This document shows, piece by piece, positions 20,930-32,492 of a stretch of DNA of 64,000 nt. The notes beneath the pieces are model-generated. The model ran no database searches. It had not been told where the DNA came from and saw nothing but the letters and a program-made list of their open reading frames with translations. Numbering within the stretch: the stretch's first letter is position 1; each line of letters begins with the position of its first letter. The stretch lies in NCBI GenBank assembly GCA_016110215.1, contig JADWQD010000008.1:1612001-1676000 (forward strand), read 5' to 3'. A program made the translations under genes and the position numbers. The stretch is from Capronia americana. Lineage: Eukaryota > Ascomycota > Eurotiomycetes > Chaetothyriales > Herpotrichiellaceae.

Positions 20930-22957
20930 TTACAGAGCAAACGCCAAGGCGAGCAGGCCGAACGCCACGCTCGCGAACGACACGCCCACCGACGAAGCCG
21001 CGCCCGTGAACGAGGTGACGGAGCCGCTGCTGGTGGTGCTGACGCCCTCGTTCTGCGTCGACGTGCCGCCGCTGGAGTAGGTCGAGGTGCTGTTCAGGCC
21101 GGGGTAGTTGCTCACGCCGGTGCCGGGGCAGACCTTGCCGACGTCTGAGGGTGGCGTGGGGAAGTTGTCAACCGCATCGAGAATGGCGACGGCCATACCG
21201 CCCGAGAAATGGGTCTGGACGTGACAGTGCAGAAGCCACGCGCCAGGGGTGTTGACCTGGTAGCGGAAGATCATCCACGTGTTGTTGCCCTCGGCAGGGA
21301 TGCTGGTGAAGCCATCGACGTAGGGCGGGGTCTGCGTGTTGATGGGGTAGCCCGCGGTGATGGCGTCGGCTGTGTTGGTGAAGTTGAAGTCGCCGACGCC
21401 GGCGCCGATCATGTAGAACTTGTTGGCGTGCTTGTGAATGGGATGCGGCTCGGCGACGGGGCCAGCGATCTTGATGATCAGGTCGACCCACTCGTTGCTG
21501 TACGTCTCCAGGATCAGGTCGCTGGCGGGGATCTGCGAGACGTCCTGGAACAGGAGAGGAGGCTGGGTGTCGTCGTTGGTCTGGTTGTACGAGTCCGTGC
21601 CAGAAAGCGTCCAGGCCCAAGCCTCGGTTGGTTGCTCGGGTGACTTCTGGATTTCCAGAACGAAGCTTCGGTCTGCGGATGCGGCGGGCGCGCTGGGAGG
21701 ATAGGGCGAGGCGAGGGCAGGGTTGAATGGCACAACGACGGTGGTGTTCTGGCTGCCGTAGTTCATGCTGGCGACTCCCAGGGGAGCGTTGTTTCCACCC
21801 TTGTAAGAGAGGACACCGAAGCCAGAGATGACCTGGTTGATACCCTCATTCGCCACGCGGATGGTGTAGTCGCCAGGGGTCTGGTCAAGCTTGACAAAGA
21901 AGGAGACACGATCACCGTTGCTCAAGCTGAATTGGTCGACCACTTGGGGAACGATGTAGTTACCGTTGACCTCGTAAATGTACAACTTGTGGCTGTCAAT
22001 GGCAACCTTGACAATGGCAACACCGGCAGAGCTGATATAGCTGAAGGCAGCCCAGCCGTCAGCAGGGTCAACCACGGTGGTGTAGTTGGCGCCAGCGTAT
22101 CCAATACAGGTGTTGTAGGCATCATCGGGCAGAGCCGCCAGGTTTTGCTGCGCAATGTACTGGCCGCCTTGGATGGCAGGGTTGTTGGGAGGAGCGCAGC
22201 CCTTGGCGGTCAGGGAAGTGCCGTTTAGCACCAGGGGTTCTTGAGGGGCTGCAGAGGCGGAGAGGAAATCGACCGACGGGCAGTACTGCGAGCCGAAACC
22301 GTTCAACGTGATGGAGTCGCTGCAGGCCCAGTCAATGTTGGCGGTTTCCTCGACGGCAAAGAACTCGTCGAAGGTGTATCGGTTCCAGTCGGTGATGAAG
22401 ACTGGCTCGACTGCCTCGTACGCAGCAGTCAAGGCGTCAACGGCGGAGGAATCGATTTGGCTGAAGGGTGTGTCGGCACCGTCGGCCGGGGCAATGAGGA
22501 TGGCACCGAAGAGACCGTCCATCATCTGTCCCTTGTAATGGGCGTGGTAGAAGTATGTTCCAGACTCAACGGCAGCCCATTGATACTGGTATGAAGTGCC
22601 TGGTTGGATAGTATATTGACTGACACCTGGAACACCATCCGACCATGGCGTGCCATCTTGTCGGATACCGTGGAAATGGACGCCGGTGACGTTCGGCAGG
22701 TTGTTGTTGACGGTGAAGTCGACACAGTCACCAACCTTCAACTTCAGAGGAGGACCTGGCAGTGAGCCGTTGGTCAGGATGGCGTTTCTGGAGATGCCTT
22801 TGCTTGGGTCTGATGGTGCCCATGTGAGATCGATAACGAACGGAACGCATTCTGAGGCTTGCGAACAAACAGAGTCTGAACTGCCAGCTGCGACGGACTG
22901 AATGGAGGAAGCGAGTGTGATGGCAGCGAGGGCCTTGAACAGGCGTGGAAACGCCAT
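20930..22957 (-). CDS. GPI-anchored multicopper oxidase (laccase-like)
   Basis: Single exon, 675 residues. It begins with a signal peptide (hydrophobic to about residue 24). The four copper-binding motifs are all present: HFHG (His94, His96), YFYHAH (His138, His140), HPIHKH (about 502) and HCHVQTHFSGGM (about 577), the last with Met as the likely axial ligand of type 1 copper. Three cupredoxin domains are expected, oxidising phenolic or other one-electron donors with O2 reduced to water. After the last motif comes a Ser/Thr/Gly-rich stretch and a hydrophobic end, typical of a GPI anchor, so it should sit at the plasma membrane or cell wall. It could be a laccase, an ascorbate-oxidase-like enzyme or a pigment-related oxidase; there is no pigment cluster beside it. 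Confidence 0.9.
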   Translation of the reverse strand: MAFPRLFKALAAITLASSIQSVAAGSSDSVCSQASECVPFVIDLTWAPSDPSKGISRNAILTNGSLPGPPLKLKVGDCVDFTVNNNLPNVTGVHFHGIRQDGTPWSDGVPGVSQYTIQPGTSYQYQWAAVESGTYFYHAHYKGQMMDGLFGAILIAPADGADTPFSQIDSSAVDALTAAYEAVEPVFITDWNRYTFDEFFAVEETANIDWACSDSITLNGFGSQYCPSVDFLSASAAPQEPLVLNGTSLTAKGCAPPNNPAIQGGQYIAQQNLAALPDDAYNTCIGYAGANYTTVVDPADGWAAFSYISSAGVAIVKVAIDSHKLYIYEVNGNYIVPQVVDQFSLSNGDRVSFFVKLDQTPGDYTIRVANEGINQVISGFGVLSYKGGNNAPLGVASMNYGSQNTTVVVPFNPALASPYPPSAPAASADRSFVLEIQKSPEQPTEAWAWTLSGTDSYNQTNDDTQPPLLFQDVSQIPASDLILETYSNEWVDLIIKIAGPVAEPHPIHKHANKFYMIGAGVGDFNFTNTADAITAGYPINTQTPPYVDGFTSIPAEGNNTWMIFRYQVNTPGAWLLHCHVQTHFSGGMAVAILDAVDNFPTPPSDVGKVCPGTGVSNYPGLNSTSTYSSGGTSTQNEGVSTTSSGSVTSFTGAASSVGVSFASVAFGLLALAFAL

Positions 22958-25089
22958 TATTAGGTATAGCTAGCGAGCAAAGAAAGAGAGACTGAGGCGG
23001 GACAACTATGTATGTGAAAAGATACAAGCGAGAAGGGACGAGGCAGGAGAGGAGGAGTAGGCCATCTTATGAACAAGCCATGTCAAGCACGACAAGCATC
23101 ACAAGCACCCACCTACCAAGCGGCCAGCGACCAGCGAAGCTGGTTTTCCCCGAAGTGGCTGCAGATTGGAAGGACCAGAGCCTGCCAGCCATCCTGGCAC
23201 AGATGCAGCATCGACAAAGTTTTTGGTGTTTTGGGGCGCAAGAGCCTCCTTCGCCATGGCCGCTTACCGGTTTCATGATGGTCGGGATCCATGCTACCCA
23301 CTCAGATGGAGCCTTCTGGAGTCGACCAGCCTCTCTCCATTTATCAACAGTGTTGGCCCCGGCCTGCATGAGCCATTGCATGACAGCCTCAGTGCTAGAG
23401 TAAGATGTCAGCTCCGAAGCCAGTTTGGCGCCGCTGGCGTGCATACACGAACGGACAATTCGTGCATCCAGGGCCACGGACTGACCTCTGCAGAGAACGT
23501 GCGAGGCCAACACTCCCAGTGCTGAACGATATGGTCGGGCGATCTCATTTGGCTGAGATTGCGCACCAGCATCCAGCAGACGGCGACCTGTCGTTCTCGG
23601 GTAGGCAGGGGTTCGGCCAAGCTTATGCGAGTGAGAGGGGGGAACGTTGCGTCTCGCAATTCAATCAGAAGTGACGGTCTGATCCATCGTCGGTGGCTGA
23701 ACCCCAGCGGCCACAAAAACCACAACCCCAGTGTCACCAGCCTTGCGATGTGGTTTGTGCCCTGTCACGCGAAAGAGCCCACTTGGTGAAGCTTGACACC
23801 CACAAGAAACCACGCCAAACGGGCCTAAGGCCTCTTAGCGGCGTCAAGCACCGGGGGCTAGAAGCTTTCTTTGTTCAGCTGAGCTGCGCCCCTAATGCTC
23901 TTTCCAGCTTTTTGTCGCCGGCTCCAGCGTAGCCTCGGAGGCTGGATCTTATGTGCCTGCCGCAAAACAGGCCACCTGCTGTCCAAGCCAGCCAAGAGGG
24001 CATCAGAATCTTGTGCGGGACAAGCATTGGTGGAATGATCGCCTGGGTCGTAAATTGATCGCCATAGTAGTACGGAGGACTGCTAGTCTGGCGTGTCTGG
24101 CCAACTCGAAGATCGTGCGATCGATGTTTGTTTGTGTCCCTGCGAAGGTTCAGTGAGGAATGGCAGGTGACTTTCTGCTTTCGTCCCTGGATTCTGGACA
24201 CTCGAGAAGCGGCATGCAGGTGGCCACGGTCCAGGCACAGCCGTGATATTTTCCGAGTTTGGGATGCGTTGAGGCACGGTTTGGGTCATGTGCAGGCAAA
24301 AGTCCTAAAAATAAGCCGTTTCGGTTGGTGCACGGCTCAGGCAAAAGCAGGAAGCGGATGCAGAGGAGCAGCGTGCGAGTGGGTGGAAGAGAGAAAAGAA
24401 GAGCCGGAAGGGTGGGTGGGAAGCTCTCGCTTGCCAGGCACGCACCAGGATGCTTACGGTCGAAACTATTCCCTCCTGGTGCTAGTGACCCACGGTGACG
24501 ACAGGGGCCCCTGATGGGCTGCGACTGTGATAAGTTTATTGCTCGCATCGGGACGTGCGTGACTGGCAGGTGACAGCCAGGTGAGACGATCACGTGATCC
24601 TGTCAGCTGGGGATGAGCTGAATCTCAGAAGAATCTCAGAAGAACAAAGTCATGGTACGAGTACTTGGTACTCATCAACGGTCACTGATGGGTCGCCAGT
24701 GATGTGGAAGCTGCGTGCGAAGTCTATCTCAGCAGCCGAACCGAGCACCTCAATGCCTAATGTTACCAATGCTCGCATCAACGGGCGGGCCGGAAGCTAC
24801 AGAAACGTTTACCAGGCCGTCACCGCCGAGTCTGCGGGGATCTCAGACAGACTCATAAAGTCGTTCAGTAGGCGCGACGTTTGGGTTCAGGCCTTCGTTG
24901 GAAAGTAATCGTTCGTATACGGGCCTGAATTATTGGCAATCAATCCTTTTCTGCCTCGCCCTCCTGCCTCGCCTCGTGCATGACCGACTGCGATTCAGCT
25001 TGGCGGCGCCTGCACCAATCACCTCTGCCGACAGATTGTCCATTAACGTGCCCGAGTATTCGGTACCCGGTACCTCGTACAGAAGTGAA
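22958..25089. other. Divergent intergenic region, no gene seen
   Basis: A 2.1-kb stretch between the oxidase (leftward) and the GH43 gene (rightward), so it should hold both promoters. Open frames are short, overlapping and not protein-like. A CACGTGATC E-box-like site lies at about 24592. Confidence 0.5.
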
Positions 25090-26348
25090 ATGATGCTGGA
25101 TCCTTTCCGTCACAAGAATAAATCCAATGCTCCCATCAGCATCAGCACCATTGCCGCCTGCCTAACGATCATACTTTCGCTTCAATCGCCGTCATCATCA
25201 CATCGTGGATCCTTCGTGTCCGCTGCCGGTGTCGGGCCTGCAATTTCTTCCAACTTCCCAGATCCAACCCTAGCTCTCGACACGAGCACGAGCGGCAACG
25301 GTTCCGAGCATGGCACCTGGTATGCCTTCAGCACGCAGACGGGCAAGATCAATGTCCAAATGGGCTCCTCCCCTGACTTTTTCAACTGGACGCTGCACGA
25401 GGGCTATGATGCTCTGCCCACGCTGCCGGGCTGGGCGCGTGAGCCACCACACGCTGGCGTGTAAGTTCTCCTCTCCGTAAGGCTGTCTCTTTTGGTGATG
25501 CAGTTCCCATCACATTGCAGGAAGCTAATGCACGTGGCAGCTGGGCACCGGACGTGAACCAACGACCTGATGGATCCTGGGTAATGTACTATGCGGCCGT
25601 CGGGCGTTCTCACCCGCAGAAACACTGCATCGGAGCTGCAACCTCGCCGGACGTGCAAGGCCCGTATACGCCGACGGAGGACCCCATCGTGTGCGAGCTC
25701 ACCCGTGGTGGCAACATCGACCCCAACCTCTTCGTTGATCCCGTCAACAATGAGAGCTATCTCGTCTACAAGGTCGACGGCAATGCTATCGGCCATGGAG
25801 GAGCTTGTGGCAATACGAACGCCCCCGTGCAGCCCACACCGCTATACCTTCAGCTAATGGACCCCGAGGACCTTATCACCCCGATCGGCAAGCCAGTCTA
25901 CCTGTTCTCCAATATGGAGAGTTTCAAAGAAGATGGCCCTAATGTCGAGCGGCCGTGCATGGTCTTCCGCAACGACACGTACTATCTGCTGTATAATGCC
26001 CAATGTTACGCCAGTCCGCAGTACCGCGTCGACTACGTGAGCTGCGTCGTTGGCGTCGACACCCACACCGGCATCCTAGGCTGTGACTGGGACGCGCTGA
26101 AAATCAAACAACAACTCTCGCCGCACCACACGCTGCTACACACAGGAGACACCGTGTCCGGCACGAACCTCTACGCCCCCGGCAGCATGGACGTAAGTCC
26201 CGATCAGAGACGCGTCGTCTTCCACAGCGACGTCAATCTCGAGTGGTTCGCTCCTGGTCGTCCAAGCACCGTCAAACGCGATCGGGCCATGTTCGCAGGC
26301 GAGATTGATTTTGTCGAGTCAGATTTACGCATCACTCGTCTCTACTGA
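25090..26348 (+). CDS. Glycoside hydrolase family 43 protein, secreted or membrane-anchored
   Basis: Two exons (25090-25460 and 25541-26348) with an 80-nt intron (GTAAGT...GGCAG), about 392 residues. The N-terminus is basic then hydrophobic (residues 14-32), a signal peptide or signal anchor. The five-bladed GH43 fold is indicated by NFPDPT (Asp58, general base), VWAPDV spanning the exon junction (Asp128, pKa-modulating Asp), and VERPCMVFRNDTYYLLYN (Glu260, general acid). It probably cleaves arabinose or xylose side chains from plant polysaccharide. The upstream reading continues without an ATG; the tandem ATGATG at 25090 was taken as the start. Confidence 0.88.
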
Positions 26349-28138
26349 GGCGGGGGCCAAGAAAGGGCGAGAAGCCAATACTGAAGCTGAAGCTTAATTA
26401 TTCATCGTTGATCGTCTTACAATTGCCTGTTGCAGGCTGCCAGCGAATCGCCCAGCCGGATCCCGGCATCCTCCTCGTGTCAGATTCAGTATGCTGATGT
26501 TGGTTGCCTGAAAGTTCTCCATGCACAGGTCTGTATGCACGAGGTACGGGCCCAAAGCAGATTTCCCTCCCCGCTGGGATGAGTGAAATGGATATTAAAC
26601 GGACACCGACCCGCGGCCCAACCAACCATTGAAATGCATCTTCAAGGTCACAGTCAGGCTTGTCACGGATACGCACTACCAGCACACCGCCTACGACCGC
26701 CGGTGTCGGTCTCTTCTCTGGCTCTGTCGCTGTCTCCTGTCGTTAGCCCAACACCGCACAGTCACCTCTCGCCCCGAAGAAATGTCCAGAGTCCAGGTTG
26801 GGTCGAGCAAGGCCGGAGATCTCCCTCGCTTGTTCGACGATTCTGCTGCGGAGTATTATTAGGTCTTCTTACTCTTCTTCGTTGTACAACACATCACATC
26901 AGATTACACTATAGTTCGCTCACAGCAACGGCGCTATGAGATATGGGAAAAGAGCACAACGCTTTACAAACACCTTACAACTTGATCAGCAATGGCGCCA
27001 TGAGATACGGAAAGAAAGCTCGTTGCTTTTCAGATCATGGGACTAGAGTTGGGGATATGGAAATTTAATGCACCAGACACCAGAGATCAGACACCAGGCA
27101 TAGTGGGTATGTATAGTCAGGACGGTAAGGACACGGTAATATACACACATATTCTCTATACTCCACTGAACCCTCGCATGCAAACACGAATCCCCGAAGA
27201 TGGACATCACGTCCAGCTCGAGCCGGGCTGTAGCTGTCTAACCACGATGAAACTGTTGCTTACCACTATGACATGTCGTCTCCAAGTAATCGACTGGTCA
27301 TCTCTCGGCCGTCGTCAATCTAACCTTCAATTTAAACACTGCTGCTGTACCCCTGGGTGGTGTGGCGTTTTGTGCTCCCCAAGATCCCAAATCTCCCACT
27401 ACGGGGGCCTCCTCTACCCCTGACAGCGGGTCAAGTCGGGTCAGTCAGGTTCCCAACTGCACTGGAGATCTTGTGCATCCAACCTTGTGTCACGATGCTG
27501 TGTTCTGTACGAGTGCTATCCTGTGCGACCTGCAAGGGAGCCTGGTCGTGCGTGCGCTGCTGTGTGACGCCGGGGAAATTTGGCGGCTCGCAGCGAATGT
27601 GACATATTGGGAGTTCCCCTGGGTGCCCCTGATTTCCACCTTGTTCAGCCTCGCGCAGCCTTGTGCAACCGCTTGACATGTCAATGGTTCCAGGGATGTT
27701 CAATGGACTTGTGCGCATATGTAGGCAGAATCCCATCGGTAGGTGATACTGGAAGATAATCGGACTCATATTGCTCTCCGGCAATCTCGAAACACGCTTG
27801 CACTCCTCGTTTGCTCGACTACCAGGGCTCCCGGGGCACTGTGGCAGCGTTTGTGACCAGCGGAATGCATCCTGGTAGGCTGAAAGGCTCCGGGGGTGAA
27901 CTGAAAGGCAGTTTTTAGATCACTTGAAACACGGTGATTTACAAGATGATAGTGACCCAGGCCGCCCGACGATTATCACCCAGCACGTCGTTGAGAACTA
28001 CGGTCCAATACCAGCAACAGAATGTATTGGGAAGAACCAAAGCTTGTGGTTTTTCTAGACGCTCAGCCAGGTTGCGGCTAACCGACCTATCCAGTTAGGA
28101 TACCCTTAGCTCGGACAATCGCAGCTCTCACCAGTCGG
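26349..28138. other. Gene-free stretch
   Basis: No supportable gene in 1.8 kb. It contains one small imperfect direct duplication (separate entry) and otherwise short chance frames. Confidence 0.5.
26923..27035. repeat. Short imperfect direct duplication, offset 65 nt
   Basis: Two copies of roughly 45-50 nt: one starts agcaacggcgctatgagata at 26923, the other agcaatggcgccatgagata at 26988. Differences are largely C/T transitions in the first half and diverge further in the second half. Confidence 0.7.
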
Positions 28139-29877
28139 TCAATTAAGTTCATGCCAGGTGTCAACGCTGGCCAGATCTATGCCCGCGCTGCGAAGATCAT
28201 TAAGCCGCTTGCAATTTTCGGAAGAATGTATGCGACTTCCTGATGCCTTGCGGAAGACCATGATTTTTGCCAGGCTCTTGAGCACATCCGGGTCGGCAAT
28301 CCATTCAGAGCGGTCGAACACCGGAATAACAGCCTCTTGGAAATACGCTTCAGCATCCCTGAAACTTTGTGTCTGTAGCACAAGGGAATTGAATTATCCG
28401 TCAAGGAGAGGTGCAATCATGCGTGCTCGAAGGTGTCCTGGAGATTTCCATCGAACGGAGCATGGTTGACAATATACAGACATTCATGGCAGACATCCTT
28501 CGAGAGCGATTCCTGTGGTGGAACCAGAATGGCAAAGTCTGCCTTGCCAATATTTCCCATCGACTCAAATGTATTATCAAAAGGGTCGCGGAGCAATTCA
28601 AGAGCAACGTACAAGGATTTACCGTATGAACACACCATTTGCTTGTTCAAATTCTGTTGATGAACACTCAATACTTACAAGCTCAACCAGGCTATGCATG
28701 CAAACGCTTGGTCTCACGATAGTAACGGAATCGGCGTTTGGTCTCTGGGTCCGAGGTCGGGCACCCGGCGGCCAGTGTATGTAACTTGTGCTGCGTGACG
28801 TCCAGATTGACTCTGGCGGAAGGCATTGTGGTCGTAGAGCGCAGATGCAATCGCTAGACATTTTCTTGATTTGAGCTGTTTATCCTCAGGGACGGGTTTT
28901 GTACTAAGAAGCAAAGCTGATTAGCCCCTACCACATCGCGCTCTGGGTGTTCAACTAGGTCCTCTGGCTCAATGAAATCGTCAATGGCGCCAATTGCAGC
29001 GGTTGAATATAGTGCAGCGGAAGCAGGATCGCCAAAACAATGTTGGGTTATCGCTATCCTATCCTATTCCGGGCAACTCTTCCACAATCGCAACGTCGTC
29101 TTCAATGGTCTCGGGCAGTAATGCATATAGATCCCTGACTTCTAGGTAGAGGGAGTGTGCGACTTCACTGTATGTGCCCTCGTGCTGCGACCAATTAACG
29201 GGTGGTTTGAAGTGCTTTGTCCCCTTCATCGTCGCCTTTGTTGTAGTTGCTAGTGCATAGCTCAGGAGCATCCACTCACGCCAGAGCAGAGGGCACATTG
29301 CTAGAGCCTTGCTGGCGTCAATTACTGAAAAGTGTTCTGGTGTCAATCATCGCAAGTTGTTTCCGAGATCCGCCGAGCCAGTGGACGATGTTGTGTCCCT
29401 TCCCTTACAGGGGCATTGGATTCTTCTTCTGCAGCGGCATCAGCTGCGACACGGAATGCGGTTGCCAAAGGTACACGATCTCCAGGGTAAGATTGATAGA
29501 CGATTAGCATCTGCTGGTCAGAGTAGCGAGCCTTTGGCAACAAGTCGGCTGGCAATCTACCGTAGGAACTGGTTCTCGAGCTCCACAGTCCGGAGGAGTC
29601 GAAATATTTCCGCTGTCTGCCAAAGAACAGAGAGTGGGTACGACGAGGCATTTGACCGTGATACGAGAATTCCCTGCAGCTGCAGCTGCCGAAGGAGACC
29701 CTCTTCAACATCATTCTGGCGCGATGATGGGTTCACAATCTTGGCGAGTAAGGGAACGACAAGAGACGATGGAGTGAGAGCTGAAGGCCAAATAAAAGAG
29801 CGGCTTGTAACACGGACAAGTGTGGAAGTTGCATCGTCACCGATGAGGCTTCGTTGGCATAGTATTGATATTTGATG
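28139..29877 (-). pseudogene. Broken gene remnant, family unrecognised
   Basis: Several protein-like stretches follow each other on the minus strand but in different frames. They include one ending WQTAEIFRLLRTVELENQFLR (nt about 29563), one with HNIVHWLGGSRKQLAM (about 29370), VIDASKALAMCPLLWREWML (29320), PASAALYSTAAIGAIDDFIE after an in-frame TAG at about 29062, GKADFAILVPPQES (about 28530) and RDAEAYFQEAVIPVFDRSEW (about 28330). One clean intron is possible (GTAAGG...TTTTCAG ending near 29335), but no set of introns I tried joins all pieces. Either the gene is decayed, or it has many introns and an unusual structure. Helical character of the first pieces recalls fungal transcription-factor middle regions, but this is not firm. 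Confidence 0.4.
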
Positions 29878-30153
29878 AGCTCCGTCCCCTACGCTACAGC
29901 TCTACAATTGCGCAAAGCCCTGAAGTTCCTAAGTCCATTCTCTCGTACAAGGAGCATTGTGAAGTAGACCAGAGTCAAAATCCAAGGTGGCGGAGCTTTG
30001 GAGCTAAAGTTGAGGGCCATCCATGCGGCCGTTATCCTTACCGCCGAACCGATTAAGTTTTCGTAAATATCCTGAGAAGAGGAGGCTTTTCTCGGGAAGA
30101 ATATAGAGAGTGCAACGTGAAAGCTCTGGATGACCGAAGACCTTGGCTGACGG

Positions 30154-31099
30154 CTAAGTCATGCTTATCGCCTTCTCGCCCTTTACGGCATATCTTTCGT
30201 TCCTCTTCTTCATCATATTCCTCTCGACGATCAATCCCACGACTGCAACAGCACAGCTGACGACCTCCAATCCTAACAATGCAGCCACGAGCCCCTGGCT
30301 CACTTCGCTTTCTTGACAGAGTCGTTTGAATCCAGCCGGAATGGGCATGCCGCTGGAAACATAGACCGGGATCTGCAGAGAATGGGCATCGGCCATGAAC
30401 CGCGATGCACCGTGCGAGAATTTGCATGTCCATGACTGAATGGATTCTCGGTGGTGGTGGGACTGGAAATCGGTCAGGAGGTTGGCGAAGGGCAGGGCGA
30501 AGATGGTGAGAATCAAGCTCGTGATGGAGGTGCCCAAGAAGAGAACGTTGTAGAAGAGAGTTCGAGAGTAAGGCTGTTTCAGACGGTCAGCATTTCGCAT
30601 GTACCTTGGGATAAAGAATAAGCCATACTGTAGGGATCAGCGACCAGACCAGATATACAACGCTGGTTGCCACAATGATACAAGCCGAGATCAAGACACC
30701 CAGTGTCGGCCGCACATCCACGTTCGATGGCCATAGAGGTGGCAAGTGAAACCCATCTCCTAGACGCGTCGAGTTGTATCTGTGCAAAACATGTCCCTCG
30801 CAGCTCACAGCAGTGATAGCCGTGGCAATAGCCAAGAGAGTCAACGAAAGGCGAGTCCACCAGAGGTATCCCGCCCGGCGGAGATACGCAGATTCCTGAG
30901 CGGATGTTGCTGAGTTGCGGGAATGCAGGGACGAGGTCATGAGAGGAGAAGGCTGAATTAGGAGAGCTGATGCATCATAGGCTGGCGTAGGCGGTGGTGG
31001 TTCCAGTTTTTCCGCGCTCCGCTGCGATCTCGCAGGACTGCTGCTAAGACGATGGTCCTTTTCCGAAGCTGGCCGTGACGAAGAAAGACGGCTTTCCAT
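30154..31099 (-). CDS. Four-transmembrane hypothetical protein
   Basis: Two exons (31099-30629 and 30573-30154) with a 55-nt phase-0 intron (GTATGG, GCTGAC branch, ACAG), 296 residues. The start is ATG 31099 (MESRLSSS); the frame extends upstream but with no similarity to proteins. Residues 1-75 are Ser/Pro-rich and probably cytosolic. Four hydrophobic helices follow: SLTLLAIATAITAV, GVLISACIIVATSVVYLVW, VLFLGTSITSLILTIFAL and LVAALLGLEVVSCAVAVVGLIV, with a 60-residue loop between the third and fourth holding cysteines. The tail is basic (MMKKRNERY). The layout is like fungal four-TM proteins of the MARVEL/SUR7 type, but no signature motif is seen and function is unknown. Confidence 0.7.
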
Positions 31100-31788
31100 G
31101 ATTCCGATATCGCTAACTTCAGCAGCAAGACGGACAGAAACGAAGACGGCAATTGTGACGATCGAATGAGATTTCAGCGCAGACACACAGCAATTGAAAT
31201 GAGTGCAATGGTAAAAGACCGTACAGATCACAGATGCGGCTCTGGACGCGCTGTATATTATATTGCATCCATGAATCTGTGCGGCTCTTCTTACCCGCCT
31301 CGAACGTACGAGGCTTGACCATGTAGTAGTGCCAAATCTATTCCGAGAACAGGCTTACCTCTGATTGAACTGTGCGTTCGTCTAGGGGCGAATCATGGCC
31401 GGCGGTATTCTTGCCAGTAATATCCGTTGGGCGGTTAGGCAGCTTGGACCGTTTCATGAAACAGATATCAGCATGATTGCGACCACGACCAGCCACGAAG
31501 GAGGTCAAGCGACGGCACGGATGGGCACAGAAAAATAAAGAGGCAGCGACTGGATGGTGGAAAGCAAATTCCCACGGCGCTTAAGGTGCGTCTTGGCATC
31601 GTCCTGGCGTCTCATTGGCCGATAACCAAACGCATGGCGCGATTGTATATTTAGGACGGAGCAGCAGCCCCTCATTGGTTGGTCGCTGGCCAGGCCGAAT
31701 CTCTGCGGATTTTCGCCAGCGCAGACAGGTACAAACAGCAACAACAATCACGAACAATCCATCAAGCGTGCTTCAACCAATGCGCCCA

Positions 31789-32208
31789 TCATGGGCTGGC
31801 TACTCTCCAGAACTGTGCAGCTGCTTCAGCAGCTGTGGGTGTTTGGCCTGTAAAGGACTCTGCTTCTCGTTGAGATGAATCCTCTTCATTGGCGCATTTC
31901 CATCGGTGAACTTCCCCAGTGTTGACTTCTAGCTCCACATCGCGACCTCGAATCCTGCTCGAAGCTGATAGATGAGGAGCCAGATCTTCACTTCTCTGCT
32001 TGCTTCGGCGCAGAATCCACTCGTCTTGATCCAGGCTCTTGCTTCCCATGAAGCAGTTCTCATATTCTGCAACTCTCGCGGCAAGCCACTGGCGGCCAGA
32101 GAGGCCAGGAGTAGGGTCATGTTACTCCTGGCCTGTCAAATTTTTGACAGACCTAACCATCGACCATTTTCGTCTTGACTCGTTGCTTTGACAACTCACT
32201 GTTGACAT
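31789..32208 (-). CDS. Small hypothetical protein, two exons
   Basis: Exon 1 (32208-32158, MSTVSCQSNESRRKWSM) joins exon 2 (32088-31789) across a 69-nt phase-0 intron (GTTAGG...GCCAG), giving 116 residues. Exon 2 is convincingly protein-like: WLAARVAEYENCFMGSKS, then DQDEWILRRSKQRSEDLAPH and an acidic Ala/Glu-rich end. The protein is soluble, highly charged, with three cysteines; no family is recognised. The donor GTTAGG is uncommon. An alternative first exon exists (ATG 32360, ending at a GTGAGT donor at 32199), but it joins exon 2 in a less convincing frame. Confidence 0.4.
32102..32150. repeat. Two adjacent perfect inverted repeats inside an intron
   Basis: Arms aggccaggagta (32102-32113) and tactcctggcct (32123-32134) are perfect 12-bp complements around a 9-nt loop. 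Directly next, ctgtcaaa (32133-32140) and tttgacag (32143-32150) are perfect 8-bp complements around TT. Together they fill most of the inferred 69-nt intron of the small gene. Confidence 0.9.
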
Positions 32209-32492
32209 GAAGGTCGGTGCTGGGTCCACCACGTGATTTCCACTTCATGCATAACATACTGAGGTGGTGAAGTTGTTCGTCTCTTGCCCAAATGAGCATC
32301 TTGCACAACGGTTTCAGCATATGGGAGGAAGTCATCCTCAACCAGCGCAACCTTATGCATGTTTGGTCTGCCATGATCTTGTTAGATCGACATGAACTGT
32401 TACATCCTCCCCGTTCGGCCTTCATCATCGGCGGTTGCGGCCGAGGTTTTCAGATTTAGAACGCGCTGAATAGCGCACCGACCTCCCGTGTC

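Noticed and set aside
32200..32360. 54-codon frame starting MHKVALVEDD as first exon of the small gene
   Set aside because: A good GTGAGT donor exists, but joining it to the downstream exon selects the less protein-like frame; kept only as an alternative.
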